A stretch of DNA of 43,000 nucleotides from Seonamhaeicola sp. (GCF_028281565.1 NZ_JANQJQ010000020.1:1-43000), one strand, 5' to 3'; positions 9,058 to 17,844 are shown, counted from the stretch's first letter. Translations and numbers: made by a program. Notes: generated from the letters alone by a model not told the origin.

Positions 9058-12000
9058 ATGGCAAGAAAACAAGATAAAAATACAGTTAAGAGATTTAATA
9101 AGATCTCAATTGGTTTAGCGTCACCGGAGTCTATTTTAGCAGAATCCCGGGGTGAAGTTTTAAAACCTGAAACTATTAATTACCGTACGCATAAGCCAGA
9201 GCGCGATGGGCTATTTTGTGAGCGTATCTTTGGTCCTGTAAAGGATTATGAGTGTGCCTGTGGTAAATATAAGCGTATTCGTTATAAAGGCATTGTTTGT
9301 GATCGTTGTGGTGTTGAAGTTACTGAGAAAAAAGTACGTAGAGACAGAGTAGGTCATATTAACTTAGTAGTTCCTGTAGCTCATATTTGGTATTTCCGTT
9401 CTTTACCAAACAAAATAGGCTATTTATTAGGATTGCCGTCTAAGAAATTAGATATGATCATTTACTACGAGCGCTATGTAGTAATTCAACCGGGTGGTGC
9501 TAAGAATGAAGAAGGAGAACCATTACAAAAAATGGATTTCTTAACGGAAGAAGAATACTTAAATATTCTTGAAGCACTTCCGCAGGAAAATCAATATTTA
9601 GACGATTCAGATCCGGAAAAGTTCATTGCTAAAATGGGAGCTGAGTGTTTAATTGAACTTTTAGCAAGAATCGATTTAGAGTCTTTATCATACGAGTTGC
9701 GCCATAAAGCAAATACGGAAACGTCTAAACAACGTAAAACAGAGGCTTTAAAGCGTTTACAAGTTGTAGAATCTTTACGTGAATCAAACAATAATCGTGA
9801 GAATCGTCCGGAATGGATGATCATGAAGGTTATTCCTGTGATCCCACCGGAGTTACGTCCGTTGGTACCATTAGATGGAGGTCGTTTTGCAACATCAGAT
9901 TTAAATGATTTATACCGAAGAGTTATCATCAGAAATAATCGTTTAAAGCGTTTGGTTGAAATTAAAGCGCCTGAGGTGATTTTACGTAATGAAAAGCGTA
10001 TGTTACAGGAATCGGTCGATTCGTTATTTGATAACACACGTAAATCGTCTGCAGTAAAAACAGATTCTAACAGACCATTAAAATCGTTATCGGACTCCTT
10101 AAAAGGTAAGCAAGGGCGTTTCCGTCAAAACTTACTTGGTAAACGTGTTGATTATTCGGCACGTTCGGTAATTGTTGTTGGTCCTGAATTAAAATTATAC
10201 GAATGTGGATTGCCAAAAAATATGGCAGCAGAGCTTTACAAGCCTTTCGTTATTAGAAAATTAATTGAAAGAGGTATTGTAAAAACTGTAAAATCTGCAA
10301 AGAAAATTATAGATAAAAGAGAGCCTGTGGTTTGGGATATCCTGGAAAATGTTCTTAAAGGGCATCCGGTATTGCTAAACCGTGCTCCTACATTACACCG
10401 TTTGGGTATTCAGGCATTCCAGCCAAAGTTAATTGAGGGGAAAGCAATCCAGTTACACCCGTTAGTGTGTACGGCATTTAACGCGGATTTTGACGGTGAC
10501 CAAATGGCGGTACACTTACCATTAGGACCGGAAGCTATTTTAGAATGTCAGTTATTGATGTTGGCATCTCATAATATCTTAAACCCTGCTAACGGATCTC
10601 CGGTAACAGTACCATCACAAGATATGGTTCTTGGTCTTTATTATATGACCAAAGAACGCAAGTCTACTCCTGAATTGGAAATTAAAGGAGAAGGATTGAC
10701 TTTCTATTCACCTGAAGAAGTTGAAATCGCTTTTAATGAGAAGAAAGTAGATCTTAATGCCGGTATTAAGGTAAGAACTATAGATATTAATGAAGACGGT
10801 AAGTTGGCACCAATGATTGTTGAAACTACTGTTGGACGTGTACTTTTCAATCAAAAAGTGCCTCAGGCTGCCGGATACATTAATCAGGTATTAACTAAAA
10901 AATCGTTAAGAGATATTATCGGGAACATCCTTAAAGTAACATCTGTTCCCGAAACAGCTGAATTCTTGGATGAAATCAGAACTTTAGGATTTAATTTCGC
11001 TTTCCAGGGAGGTTTATCTTTCAGTTTGGGAGATATCATTATTCCACAAGAGAAGCATGATATGATAGCTGCTGCCAATAAGGAAGTTGATGTTGCTATA
11101 GGGAACTATAATATGGGACTTATTACCAACAATGAAAGATATAATAAAGTTATTGATATCTGGACTTCTACAAACGCACAGTTAACGGAGTTATCCATGA
11201 AGCGTATCCGAGAGGATCAGCAAGGGTTTAACTCGGTATTTATGATGCTTGATTCCGGAGCTCGTGGATCTAAAGAACAGATTCGTCAGCTTACAGGTAT
11301 GCGTGGATTAATGGCGAAACCTAAAAAATCGAATGCCGGTGGTGGTGAGATTATTGAAAACCCGATTCTTTCTAACTTTAAAGAGGGACTTTCAATTTTA
11401 GAATATTTTATCTCTACGCACGGTGCCCGTAAAGGTCTTGCAGATACCGCACTTAAAACAGCAGATGCGGGTTACTTAACGCGCCGTTTAGTTGATGTCT
11501 CTCAGGATGTTATCATTAATATTGAAGATTGTGGTACATTAAGAGGTGTTGAAGTTGAGCCATTAAAGAAAAATGATGAAGTTGTTGAGACTTTAGAAGA
11601 AAGAATCGTTGGCCGTGTATCTCTAAATGATGTACATGATCCGTTAACCGATGAACTATTGGTATCTGCTGGTCAACTGATTGAAGATAATATTGCTAAG
11701 GCCATAGAAGATTCTCCAATAGAAAGTATTGAAGTACGTTCAGCCCTAACCTGTGAAGCTTTACAGGGTATTTGTGCTAAATGTTACGGACGTAACTTAG
11801 CTACCGGTAAAATGGTACAACGTGGAGAAGCTGTTGGTGTGGTTGCGGCACAGTCCATTGGTGAGCCCGGTACGCAGCTAACACTTCGTACATTCCACGT
11901 AGGAGGTATTGCAGGTAACATTTCTGAAGATAATAAGCTTGCTGTTAAATTTGATGGTATTGCTGAAATAGAAGATTTAAAGACTGTTAAGGGAGAGGAT

Positions 12001-13359
12001 AGCGAAGGTAACCAGGTTGATATTGTTATCTCTCGTACGTCTGAAATTAAATTAGTTGATGAGAAAACAGGAATTACATTAAGTACTAATAATATTCCTT
12101 ACGGATCTAATTTAATGATCAAGAACGGACAAAAACTTAGCAAAGATGATGTAGTTTGTACCTGGGATCCTTATAACGGTGTTATTATTTCGGAATTTGC
12201 CGGAAAAATTAAATACGAAAACATCGAGCAGGGTGTTACATATCAGGTAGAAATTGATGAGCAAACCGGATTCCAGGAAAAAGTAATTTCTGAGTCCAGA
12301 AACAAAAAGTTAATTCCAACAATCCATATTGAGGATGGTAAGGGTGAAACTATTCGTTCATACAACTTACCGGTTGGAGCACACTTAATGATAGATGATG
12401 GAGAGAAAATCAGTGTAGGTAAGGTGTTGGTGAAAATACCACGTAAGTCTGCCAAAGCTGGTGATATTACCGGTGGTTTACCTCGTGTTACCGAGTTGTT
12501 CGAGGCTCGTAACCCATCTAACCCGGCAGTAGTTAGTGAGATTGACGGTGTTGTTTCTTTTGGCAAGATCAAGCGTGGTAACCGTGAGATCATCGTAGAA
12601 TCTAAGACAGGTGAAATCAAGAAATACCTGGTTAAATTATCTAATCAAATTCTTGTTCAGGAAAACGATTATGTAAAAGCGGGTATGCCATTATCGGATG
12701 GTTCTGTAACGCCTAACGATATCTTGAATATCAAAGGCCCTTCAGCTGTACAGCAATACTTGGTAAACGAAGTACAGGAAGTTTACCGTTTACAAGGTGT
12801 GAAGATTAATGATAAGCACTTCGAAGTTGTTGTTAGACAGATGATGCGTAAAGTAAGAATCATTGATTCCGGTGATACAATCTTCTTGGAAGACCAATTA
12901 GTTCATAAAGCAGATTTCATTAAAGAAAATGATGATATCTTCGGAATGAAAGTAATTGAAGAAGCTGGTGATTCTACTAACCTTAAAGCGGGTCAGATAG
13001 TAACACCACGTGAATTAAGAGATGAAAACTCTATTTTGAGAAGAGAAGATAAGAAACTTGTTGAGGCCAGAGATGCCAAACCGGCAACAGCTACGCCAAT
13101 ATTACAAGGTATTACCAGGGCATCGCTTCAAACTAAATCGTTTATCTCTGCGGCATCGTTCCAGGAAACTACTAAGGTTCTTAACGAAGCAGCTGTAGCA
13201 GGTAAAGTGGATACTTTGGAAGGACTTAAAGAAAATGTAATTGTTGGTCACAGAATTCCGGCGGGTACAGGTATGAGAAATTATTCTGATATCATTGTAG
13301 GTTCTAAAGAAGAGTTTGACGAAATGATGCAAGTAAAGCAAGAGTTAAATTACAACTAA
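9058..13359 (+). CDS. rpoC: DNA-directed RNA polymerase subunit beta'
   Basis: This catalytic subunit holds the active-site magnesium through NADFDGD at residues 475-481. The N-terminal zinc finger has Cys66, Cys68, Cys81 and Cys84. A second zinc site uses the Cys residues of the [13 protein letters not shown] region and a nearby upstream Cys. The 1433-residue length is normal for Bacteroidota. The gene ends the rpo block, followed by a 20-bp palindromic repeat and a terminator before the DUF3467 gene. Confidence 0.99.
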   Translation: MARKQDKNTVKRFNKISIGLASPESILAESRGEVLKPETINYRTHKPERDGLFCERIFGPVKDYECACGKYKRIRYKGIVCDRCGVEVTEKKVRRDRVGHINLVVPVAHIWYFRSLPNKIGYLLGLPSKKLDMIIYYERYVVIQPGGAKNEEGEPLQKMDFLTEEEYLNILEALPQENQYLDDSDPEKFIAKMGAECLIELLARIDLESLSYELRHKANTETSKQRKTEALKRLQVVESLRESNNNRENRPEWMIMKVIPVIPPELRPLVPLDGGRFATSDLNDLYRRVIIRNNRLKRLVEIKAPEVILRNEKRMLQESVDSLFDNTRKSSAVKTDSNRPLKSLSDSLKGKQGRFRQNLLGKRVDYSARSVIVVGPELKLYECGLPKNMAAELYKPFVIRKLIERGIVKTVKSAKKIIDKREPVVWDILENVLKGHPVLLNRAPTLHRLGIQAFQPKLIEGKAIQLHPLVCTAFNADFDGDQMAVHLPLGPEAILECQLLMLASHNILNPANGSPVTVPSQDMVLGLYYMTKERKSTPELEIKGEGLTFYSPEEVEIAFNEKKVDLNAGIKVRTIDINEDGKLAPMIVETTVGRVLFNQKVPQAAGYINQVLTKKSLRDIIGNILKVTSVPETAEFLDEIRTLGFNFAFQGGLSFSLGDIIIPQEKHDMIAAANKEVDVAIGNYNMGLITNNERYNKVIDIWTSTNAQLTELSMKRIREDQQGFNSVFMMLDSGARGSKEQIRQLTGMRGLMAKPKKSNAGGGEIIENPILSNFKEGLSILEYFISTHGARKGLADTALKTADAGYLTRRLVDVSQDVIINIEDCGTLRGVEVEPLKKNDEVVETLEERIVGRVSLNDVHDPLTDELLVSAGQLIEDNIAKAIEDSPIESIEVRSALTCEALQGICAKCYGRNLATGKMVQRGEAVGVVAAQSIGEPGTQLTLRTFHVGGIAGNISEDNKLAVKFDGIAEIEDLKTVKGEDSEGNQVDIVISRTSEIKLVDEKTGITLSTNNIPYGSNLMIKNGQKLSKDDVVCTWDPYNGVIISEFAGKIKYENIEQGVTYQVEIDEQTGFQEKVISESRNKKLIPTIHIEDGKGETIRSYNLPVGAHLMIDDGEKISVGKVLVKIPRKSAKAGDITGGLPRVTELFEARNPSNPAVVSEIDGVVSFGKIKRGNREIIVESKTGEIKKYLVKLSNQILVQENDYVKAGMPLSDGSVTPNDILNIKGPSAVQQYLVNEVQEVYRLQGVKINDKHFEVVVRQMMRKVRIIDSGDTIFLEDQLVHKADFIKENDDIFGMKVIEEAGDSTNLKAGQIVTPRELRDENSILRREDKKLVEARDAKPATATPILQGITRASLQTKSFISAASFQETTKVLNEAAVAGKVDTLEGLKENVIVGHRIPAGTGMRNYSDIIVGSKEEFDEMMQVKQELNYN

Positions 13360-13367
13360 TATTTGGC

Positions 13368-13387
13368 ATTCCCGCGAAGGCGGGAAT
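13368..13387. repeat. Palindromic intergenic repeat (attcccgc / gcgggaat)
   Basis: Arms attcccgc and gcgggaat are separated by gaag. The same design occurs at 27319-27338 (attcccgt / acgggaat) and inside the hairpin before rpoB. This is a REP-like element just after the rpoC stop. Confidence 0.7.
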
Positions 13388-13396
13388 CTATAAAAC

Positions 13397-13432
13397 AAAA
13401 GCCTTCATGTGATTAACTTGAAGGCTTTTTAA
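13397..13432 (+). terminator. Rho-independent terminator after rpoC
   Basis: The stem aaaagccttca / tgaaggctttt has a short loop and is followed by a T-run. It should end the long tuf-to-rpoC transcription unit. The DUF3467 gene begins 23 bp after it, so that gene either has its own promoter or receives readthrough. Confidence 0.85.
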
Positions 13433-13454
13433 TTTAATAAAACATTAAAAAATT

Positions 13455-13772
13455 ATGGCAGACGAAAAAGATAAACCAAAACAAGGACAGATAAATATTG
13501 AGTTAGATGAAAAAGTAGCTGAAGGAACTTATTCCAACCTGGCTATTATTAACCATTCCGTATCAGAGTTTGTTGTTGATTTTGTAAATATTATGCCCGG
13601 GGTTCCAAAAAATAAGGTGAAGTCCAGAATTATATTAACGCCACAGCATGCCAAACGATTATTAAAAGCACTGGCCGATAATATAAACAGATTTGAAAGC
13701 GCTCATGGTGAAATTAAAGATTACGAGCAACCGCCTATACCTCTGAATTTTGGGCCAACAGGTCAGGCTTGA
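13455..13772 (+). CDS. DUF3467 domain-containing protein
   Basis: This small cytoplasmic protein of 105 residues belongs to the DUF3467 family, whose function is unknown. The conserved centre (NLAIINHSVSEFVVDFVNIMP, shown in part) covers about residues 27-50. It is followed by RIILTPQHAKRLLKALADNI and the conserved tail ending in NFGPTGQA. No signal peptide or membrane span is seen. It lies just downstream of rpoC, as in many Bacteroidota, but a terminator stands between them. The striking feature is the 3' end: the last 15 codons and stop recur three times downstream (see the repeat entry at 13725-14090). Confidence 0.9.
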   Translation: MADEKDKPKQGQINIELDEKVAEGTYSNLAIINHSVSEFVVDFVNIMPGVPKNKVKSRIILTPQHAKRLLKALADNINRFESAHGEIKDYEQPPIPLNFGPTGQA

Positions 13773-14090
13773 TAATTAGTAAGAAAATCTGAAAAATGTT
13801 TTGTGGAGTGTTGCTCGAAATTTTTCACTGAGCAACCGCCTATACTTTTAAATTTTGGGCCAACAGGTCAGGCTTGATAATTAGTAAGAAAATCTGAAAA
13901 ATGTTTTGTGGAGTGTTGCTCGAAATTTTTCACTGAGCAACCACCTATACCTTTAAATTTTGGGCCAACAGGTCAGGCTTGATAATTAGTAAGAAAGTAA
14001 TCTGAAAAATGTTTTATCTAGTGTTGCTCGAAATTTTTTAATGAGCAGCCTCCAATACCTTTGAATTTTGGGCCTACAGGACAAGCATAG
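13725..14090 (+). repeat. Tandem array of DUF3467 gene 3' ends (four copies)
   Basis: The segment coding for EQPPIPLNFGPTGQA-stop starts at 13725, 13830, 13935 and 14043, giving spacings of 105, 105 and 108 bp. Copies 1 to 3 share both the coding end and about 57 bp of spacer, nearly base for base. Copy 2 has one amino-acid change (Pro to Leu). Copy 4 gives the identical peptide but differs from copy 1 at 8 of 15 codons, all synonymous, and uses TAG instead of TGA. Each spacer holds tgaaaaat/atttttca as an inverted repeat. Each junction forms gttgctc/gagcaac, in which the right arm is the start of the next gene-end copy. Only copy 1 is joined to the gene. Confidence 0.95.
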
Positions 14091-14093
14091 AAT

Positions 14094-14132
14094 AAAAAAA
14101 GCCTTGAACTTTTAAAAGTTCAAGGCTTTTTT
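14094..14132. terminator. Bidirectional terminator
   Basis: The arms aaaaaagccttgaac and gttcaaggctttttt form a long perfect stem with A- and T-runs on both sides. It directly follows copy 4 of the DUF3467 gene end and faces the convergent Fe-S gene on the minus strand, so it can serve both. Confidence 0.9.
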
Positions 14133-14146
14133 AAGAAACTCGTATT

Positions 14147-14380
14147 CTAAGAGGCTTGCATACTACTGTTTTTAAAATAATTTAAGGCGCCCGAAGGACA
14201 TCTTTTTACTTGTTCAATGATTCTTTTAGTCTCCGTATTGTCTAAATTCACCCAGGGAATGATGGAATTGCTGAATACTTCAGACAGTTCTTTAGCGCAG
14301 ATTCCGGATAAAATACATTTACACGGATCGTAGGTTACAGTAATATCTTTATTACTGAATTGGTTAGCTTCAATTTCCAT
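14147..14380 (-). CDS. Small (4Fe-4S)-binding protein, YjdI / Fer4_19 type
   Basis: This 77-residue protein resembles the divergent 4Fe-4S family that includes E. coli YjdI. Cysteines at 20, 22, 28 and 61 are candidate ligands. The CILSGIC segment and the tail motif CPSGAL are typical of the family. It would bind one iron-sulfur cluster in the cytoplasm, and its partner and role are not known. It is convergent with the DUF3467 gene and lies 111 bp downstream of prfC. The ATG at 14380 gives a full-length domain. Confidence 0.8.
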   Translation of the reverse strand: MEIEANQFSNKDITVTYDPCKCILSGICAKELSEVFSNSIIPWVNLDNTETKRIIEQVKRCPSGALNYFKNSSMQAS

Positions 14381-14491
14381 AAGTAGGTCATTAATTTGGG
14401 GTTGATTAACTAAATTAAATCGACTAAATGTATAAAAACATCGATAAAAAACAAAATTTTTAACAATTATTCGATGAAATGCATGTTTGAT

Positions 14492-16081
14492 TTAATCGAA
14501 TTCAGAAGTAAAATGGAACTTAATACTTGGGTATTTTTGCTGTGTCATCTGCAGAGAAAACAATGAATCTGCTAAGAATACCAATTGATTTTGCTTGTCT
14601 TTGGCAAGAAAACGTTGCTTTACTTGCATAAATTCCTTAAACTCATCATTTTTTTCATCTTCAGGGTCCACCCAGCATGCTTTTGAAACGTTCAGGTTTT
14701 CATACGTACATTTAGCACCGTATTCATGTTCCAGCCTGTATTGAATAACTTCATATTGTAAAGCACCTACCGTACCAATAACCTTTCTTCCGTTCAACTC
14801 CAGGGTAAATAATTGGGCCACACCTTCATCCATTAGCTGGTCAATGCCTTTAGCTAATTGCTTGGATTTTAACGGATCAGCATTATTAATATATCTGAAA
14901 TGCTCTGGTGAAAAACTAGGGATCCCTTTGTATTGTAAAGTTTCACCTTCCGTAAGTGTATCACCAATTTTAAAACTTCCTGTATCCTGTAAACCTACAA
15001 TATCACCCGGATATGAAATGTCTACTATTTCTTTTTTTTCGGCAAAAAAGGCATTTGGACTTGAAAATTTTAGCTTTTTATTATGTCTTACGTGTAAGTA
15101 AGGTGTATTGCGTTTAAACTCTCCCGATACAATTTTCACAAATGCCAACCGGTTCCTGTGGTTAGGATCCATATTGGCATGAATTTTAAAAACAAAACCT
15201 GTAAATTTGTCTTCCTCCGGATTTACCAGGCGCGTATCACTTTGCTTAGGCCTAGGTTTAGGAGCTATTTCTACAAAACAATCCAGTAATTCTCTTACAC
15301 CAAAGTTGTTTAAAGCCGAGCCAAAAAATACAGGTTGTAAATCACCATTTCGGTAAACTTCTTTATCAAATTCCGGGTAAATACCTTCCACCAATTCAAT
15401 TTCATCTCTTAAAGTATTGGCGGCATTTTCTCCAACCAAACTATCTAATTCAGATGATGCCAAATCAGAGATTTCAATAGTTTCTTCAATGTCTTTTCTA
15501 CTGTCTCCGCTAAATAAATTGATATTCTTTTCCCAAATATTATAGATCCCCTTAAACTCGTAACCCATACCAATGGGGAAACTCAACGGGGTTACTTTCA
15601 GTCCAAGTTTTTGTTCCACTTCATCAAGCAGATCAAAAGCGTCCTTACCTTCTCTGTCCAGTTTATTGATGAATACAATCATGGGGATGTTGCGCATTCT
15701 ACAAACTTCCACCAGTTTTTCCGTTTGTTCCTCAACACCTTTGGCAACATCAATAACTACAATCACACTATCAACAGCAGTCAGGGTTCTAAACGTATCT
15801 TCGGCAAAGTCTTTATGACCCGGGGTATCAAGAATATTAATTTTAATGGCATTGTATTCAAAGGCCAAAACCGATGTGGCCACAGAAATACCGCGCTGGC
15901 GTTCAATCTCCATAAAATCACTGGTGGCACCTTTCTTAATTTTATTACTTTTTACCGCACCGGCCTCTTGAATAGCCCCACCAAAAAGTAATAACTTTTC
16001 CGTTAAAGTGGTTTTACCGGCATCCGGGTGAGAGATGATTCCGAAGGTTCGTCTGCGTTCAATTTCTTTTAAAAAGCTCAT
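14492..16081 (-). CDS. prfC: Peptide chain release factor 3
   Basis: RF3 is a GTPase that removes RF1 or RF2 from the ribosome after peptide release. The 529-residue protein shows SHPDAGKT at residues 17-24, DTPGH (G3) and NKLD (G4), followed by EF-G-like domains. The start is set at ATG 16081 (MSFLKEIERRRTFGI). An upstream in-frame TTG at 16105 lies inside a good -7 promoter element at 16103-16110 and is therefore unlikely. The gene is divergent from idi. Confidence 0.96.
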   Translation of the reverse strand: MSFLKEIERRRTFGIISHPDAGKTTLTEKLLLFGGAIQEAGAVKSNKIKKGATSDFMEIERQRGISVATSVLAFEYNAIKINILDTPGHKDFAEDTFRTLTAVDSVIVVIDVAKGVEEQTEKLVEVCRMRNIPMIVFINKLDREGKDAFDLLDEVEQKLGLKVTPLSFPIGMGYEFKGIYNIWEKNINLFSGDSRKDIEETIEISDLASSELDSLVGENAANTLRDEIELVEGIYPEFDKEVYRNGDLQPVFFGSALNNFGVRELLDCFVEIAPKPRPKQSDTRLVNPEEDKFTGFVFKIHANMDPNHRNRLAFVKIVSGEFKRNTPYLHVRHNKKLKFSSPNAFFAEKKEIVDISYPGDIVGLQDTGSFKIGDTLTEGETLQYKGIPSFSPEHFRYINNADPLKSKQLAKGIDQLMDEGVAQLFTLELNGRKVIGTVGALQYEVIQYRLEHEYGAKCTYENLNVSKACWVDPEDEKNDEFKEFMQVKQRFLAKDKQNQLVFLADSLFSLQMTQQKYPSIKFHFTSEFD

Positions 16082-16102
16082 GTTGATATTCTTGAATGGC
16101 TG

Positions 16103-16110
16103 CAAAGATA
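16103..16110 (-). promoter_or_regulatory. Promoter -7 element for prfC
   Basis: The minus strand reads TATCTTTG, an exact match to the Bacteroidota -7 consensus TAnnTTTG, followed by C. It lies 22 bp upstream of the chosen prfC start. No clear -33 element was identified. Confidence 0.6.
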
Positions 16111-16161
16111 CTCCATAATTTACGATTTCATAATCCCCAATTTTAGTTTTTCTGTATTAGA

Positions 16162-16193
16162 TTGTATTTATTGATATGAAACTGGTATTTTTG
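16162..16193 (+). promoter_or_regulatory. Candidate promoter for idi
   Basis: TATTTTTG at 16186-16193 matches TAnnTTTG, with a TTG at 16162-16164, 21 bp upstream, as a possible -33 element. It would give a leader of about 100 nt before the ATG at 16297. Confidence 0.5.
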
Positions 16194-16296
16194 TTTACCC
16201 ACTAAGCGGGATTTGGTATTCTGAAAGAGGTTTAAAGTCAAAAATTAAATTCAAAGGGATACCGTGTTAACTAGTATTTTGAGGCAGTTGACTATT

Positions 16297-16821
16297 ATGG
16301 AAGAAGAAAAAGTAATTCTTGTAAATGAAAAAGATGAGCAGATTGGCTTAATGCCTAAAATGGAAGCTCATGAAAAGGCGGTGCTGCACCGTGCATTTTC
16401 AGTCTTTATTTTTAATGATAAAAACGAATTAATGCTACAGCAACGGGCTATGGATAAATATCATTCTCCAGGGCTTTGGACCAATACATGCTGTAGCCAT
16501 CAGCGTGATGGAGAAACTAATATTGAAGCGGGAAAACGCCGTTTACAGGAAGAAATGGGCTTTGTTACTGAATTGGAAGAATCTATTTCTTTCATCTATA
16601 AAGCACCTTTTGATAACGGTTTAACCGAGCATGAATATGATCATGTGCTATTAGGGAAATATGAAGGCGAACCATCCATAAATAAAGACGAAGTAGCCGG
16701 GTGGAAATGGATGCCGTTAGAGGCTGTAAAAGTTGATATTAACTTAAACCCACACATATATACTGAGTGGTTTAAAGTGATTTTTGATAAATTCTACGAA
16801 TATATAAATGTGGCCTTATGA
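16297..16821 (+). CDS. idi: Isopentenyl-diphosphate delta-isomerase, type 1
   Basis: This enzyme converts isopentenyl diphosphate to dimethylallyl diphosphate for isoprenoid synthesis. The 174-residue Nudix-fold protein has metal ligands His25 and His31, the active-site Cys of the TNTCCSHQ segment (residue 65 in this numbering), and the acidic pair Glu111/Glu113 in TEHEYDH. The start is set at ATG 16297 (MEEEKVILVNEKDEQIG). The open frame extends to 16264, but those 11 residues do not look conserved. It overlaps the next gene by 4 bp (ATGA), so translation is probably coupled. Confidence 0.96.
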   Translation: MEEEKVILVNEKDEQIGLMPKMEAHEKAVLHRAFSVFIFNDKNELMLQQRAMDKYHSPGLWTNTCCSHQRDGETNIEAGKRRLQEEMGFVTELEESISFIYKAPFDNGLTEHEYDHVLLGKYEGEPSINKDEVAGWKWMPLEAVKVDINLNPHIYTEWFKVIFDKFYEYINVAL

Positions 16822-17228
16822 GAGTAACAGTTAGTAGAAAAGGACATTTTAATGCCGCGCACAGACTATACCGGAAAGATTGGAGTGATGATAAGAACCA
16901 GTTGGTTTTTGATAAATGTAGCAATCCTAATTTTCACGGGCATAATTATGAGTTAATAGTGAGTGTTACCGGTGAGATTGATCAGGAAACGGGTTATGTA
17001 ATTGATATTAAAACCTTAAAGGAGATCATGAAAGAAGAAGTTGAGGATGCTTTCGATCATAAAAACTTAAATATTGAGGTGCCTGAGTTTAAAGATTTAA
17101 ACCCAACAGCTGAAAATATTTCCGTGGTAATTTATAATAAAATGAGACCCAGAATCAAACCGCATTTAGACCTTGAAATCACCCTTTTTGAAACACCGAG
17201 AAACTTTGTAACCTATTCCGGTAATTAA
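16818..17228 (+). CDS. 6-pyruvoyl-tetrahydropterin synthase / QueD family protein
   Basis: This 136-residue T-fold enzyme acts on dihydroneopterin triphosphate. Bacterial members usually make 6-carboxytetrahydropterin for queuosine, but some make pterins, and the sequence alone does not decide between them. The zinc ligands are His15, His40 and His42 (HFNAAHR and NFHGHNYE), with the family's catalytic Cys at 34. The conserved FDHKNLN and NPTAENIS segments follow. It overlaps idi by 4 bp, an operon with no obvious metabolic link. Confidence 0.92.
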   Translation: MRVTVSRKGHFNAAHRLYRKDWSDDKNQLVFDKCSNPNFHGHNYELIVSVTGEIDQETGYVIDIKTLKEIMKEEVEDAFDHKNLNIEVPEFKDLNPTAENISVVIYNKMRPRIKPHLDLEITLFETPRNFVTYSGN

Positions 17229-17281
17229 TTTTATGGAATTATTACCTATTATATATTTATTTAAACTTAAAATTCTTTATT

Positions 17282-17551
17282 ATGGCAAGTGTAAAAAATC
17301 TTAAAAAAGACATCAATAATGTATTAGGAGATGTTATTGGAGCAGTATGTGATTGGGAATTAGAAAACACCGATAAAGACACCAAAAAAAGTCAAGCTAT
17401 TATTGATGAAGTTATCGAAACTTTTGATGATTTAATTGCCAAAGTTAACGCGAAAGACGTTGATGACTCCAAAGCTCATTTTAAGGCAATTAATACTGAA
17501 TTAGAAGCAAAAGCAAACGCCCTGATTGATAAAGTTAATAAGCTAAAATAA
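17282..17551 (+). CDS. Small acidic helical protein, function unknown
   Basis: This is an 89-residue protein rich in Asp, Glu and Lys. It appears wholly alpha-helical (for example IIDEVIETFDDLIAKVN), with no signal peptide or membrane span. I do not recognise a named family. Similar short proteins occur in Flavobacteriaceae to my recollection, which I could not check. It lies 53 bp after the QueD-like gene and 57 bp before tRNA-Thr, with ATG at 17282. Its regular spacing and codon use like its neighbours support a real gene. Confidence 0.75.
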   Translation: MASVKNLKKDINNVLGDVIGAVCDWELENTDKDTKKSQAIIDEVIETFDDLIAKVNAKDVDDSKAHFKAINTELEAKANALIDKVNKLK

Positions 17552-17587
17552 TTTTAACTGAGTAGTTACAAATTATAATTTTGCTTT

Positions 17588-17595
17588 TATATTTG
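17588..17595 (+). promoter_or_regulatory. Promoter -7 element for tRNA-Thr
   Basis: TATATTTG followed by C matches TAnnTTTG exactly and ends 13 bp before the mature tRNA start at 17609. No clear -33 element was assigned. Confidence 0.6.
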
Positions 17596-17608
17596 CACCC
17601 GTAAAAAT

Positions 17609-17682
17609 GCCGATATAGCTCAGCTGGCTAGAGCAGCTGATTTGTAATCAGCAGGTCGTGGGTTCGAGTCCCTCTATCGGCT
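17609..17682 (+). tRNA. tRNA-Thr (TGT), second copy
   Basis: This is a complete 74-nt tRNA whose sequence is identical to the partial copy at 1-67 over the shared part. Acceptor gccgata pairs with tatcggc, and the anticodon is TGT. It stands alone, with its own promoter element upstream and a terminator at 17694-17717. Confidence 0.97.
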
Positions 17683-17693
17683 CAGAGAGAATA

Positions 17694-17717
17694 AAAAAAC
17701 GCCTTCATGGGCGTTTT
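17694..17717 (+). terminator. Terminator after tRNA-Thr
   Basis: Arms aaaaacgcc and ggcgttttt flank a 6-nt loop, with an A-run before and a T-run after. It begins 12 bp beyond the tRNA. Confidence 0.85.
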
Positions 17718-17741
17718 TGTTTTATGTTGGGATTTTGGGAC

Positions 17742-17771
17742 GAGAAGTTTATCCTGAGCGCGGACGAAGGA
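17742..17771. repeat. 30-bp dispersed repeat (copy B)
   Basis: This matches 137-166 at 25 of 30 positions. As at the first locus, it lies between a tRNA-Thr gene and a duplicated tRNA 3' end. Confidence 0.7.
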
Positions 17772-17789
17772 AGTCCCTCTATCGGCTCT
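17772..17789 (+). repeat. Duplicated 3' end of tRNA-Thr (fragment B)
   Basis: The first 17 bases repeat 17667-17683 exactly, and all 18 match the fragment at 167-184. It sits 105 bp downstream of the genuine tRNA end. No other part of a tRNA is present. Confidence 0.85.
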
Positions 17790-17796
17790 GAGATAA

Positions 17797-17828
17797 AAAA
17801 ACGCCTTTCAGAAATGAAAGGCGTTTTG
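17797..17828. terminator. Terminator for the DUF4369-type lipoprotein gene / tRNA-Thr region
   Basis: A perfect 13-bp stem (aaaacgcctttca / tgaaaggcgtttt) with loop gaaa is flanked by A- and T-runs. It is placed to end the minus-strand lipoprotein gene and is a second terminator for plus-strand readthrough past the tRNA. Confidence 0.85.
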
Positions 17829-17844
17829 CTTATGTTAAAATTTT

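Noticed and set aside
13725-14090. CRISPR-like array (regular repeats of about 105 bp)
   Set aside because: The spacers are as similar as the repeats, the repeated part is a coding 3' end, and no cas genes are present.
13455-14090. A longer DUF3467-type gene broken by stop codons
   Set aside because: All four copies share one frame, but each ends in a stop, and copy 1 already gives the complete normal tail of the family.
15573-15991. Plus-strand open frames opposite prfC
   Set aside because: They are antisense shadows of a clear prfC gene, with no domain or ribosome-binding site.
16082-16105. Upstream TTG start adding eight residues to RF3
   Set aside because: The TTG lies within the -7 promoter element and the residues are not conserved.
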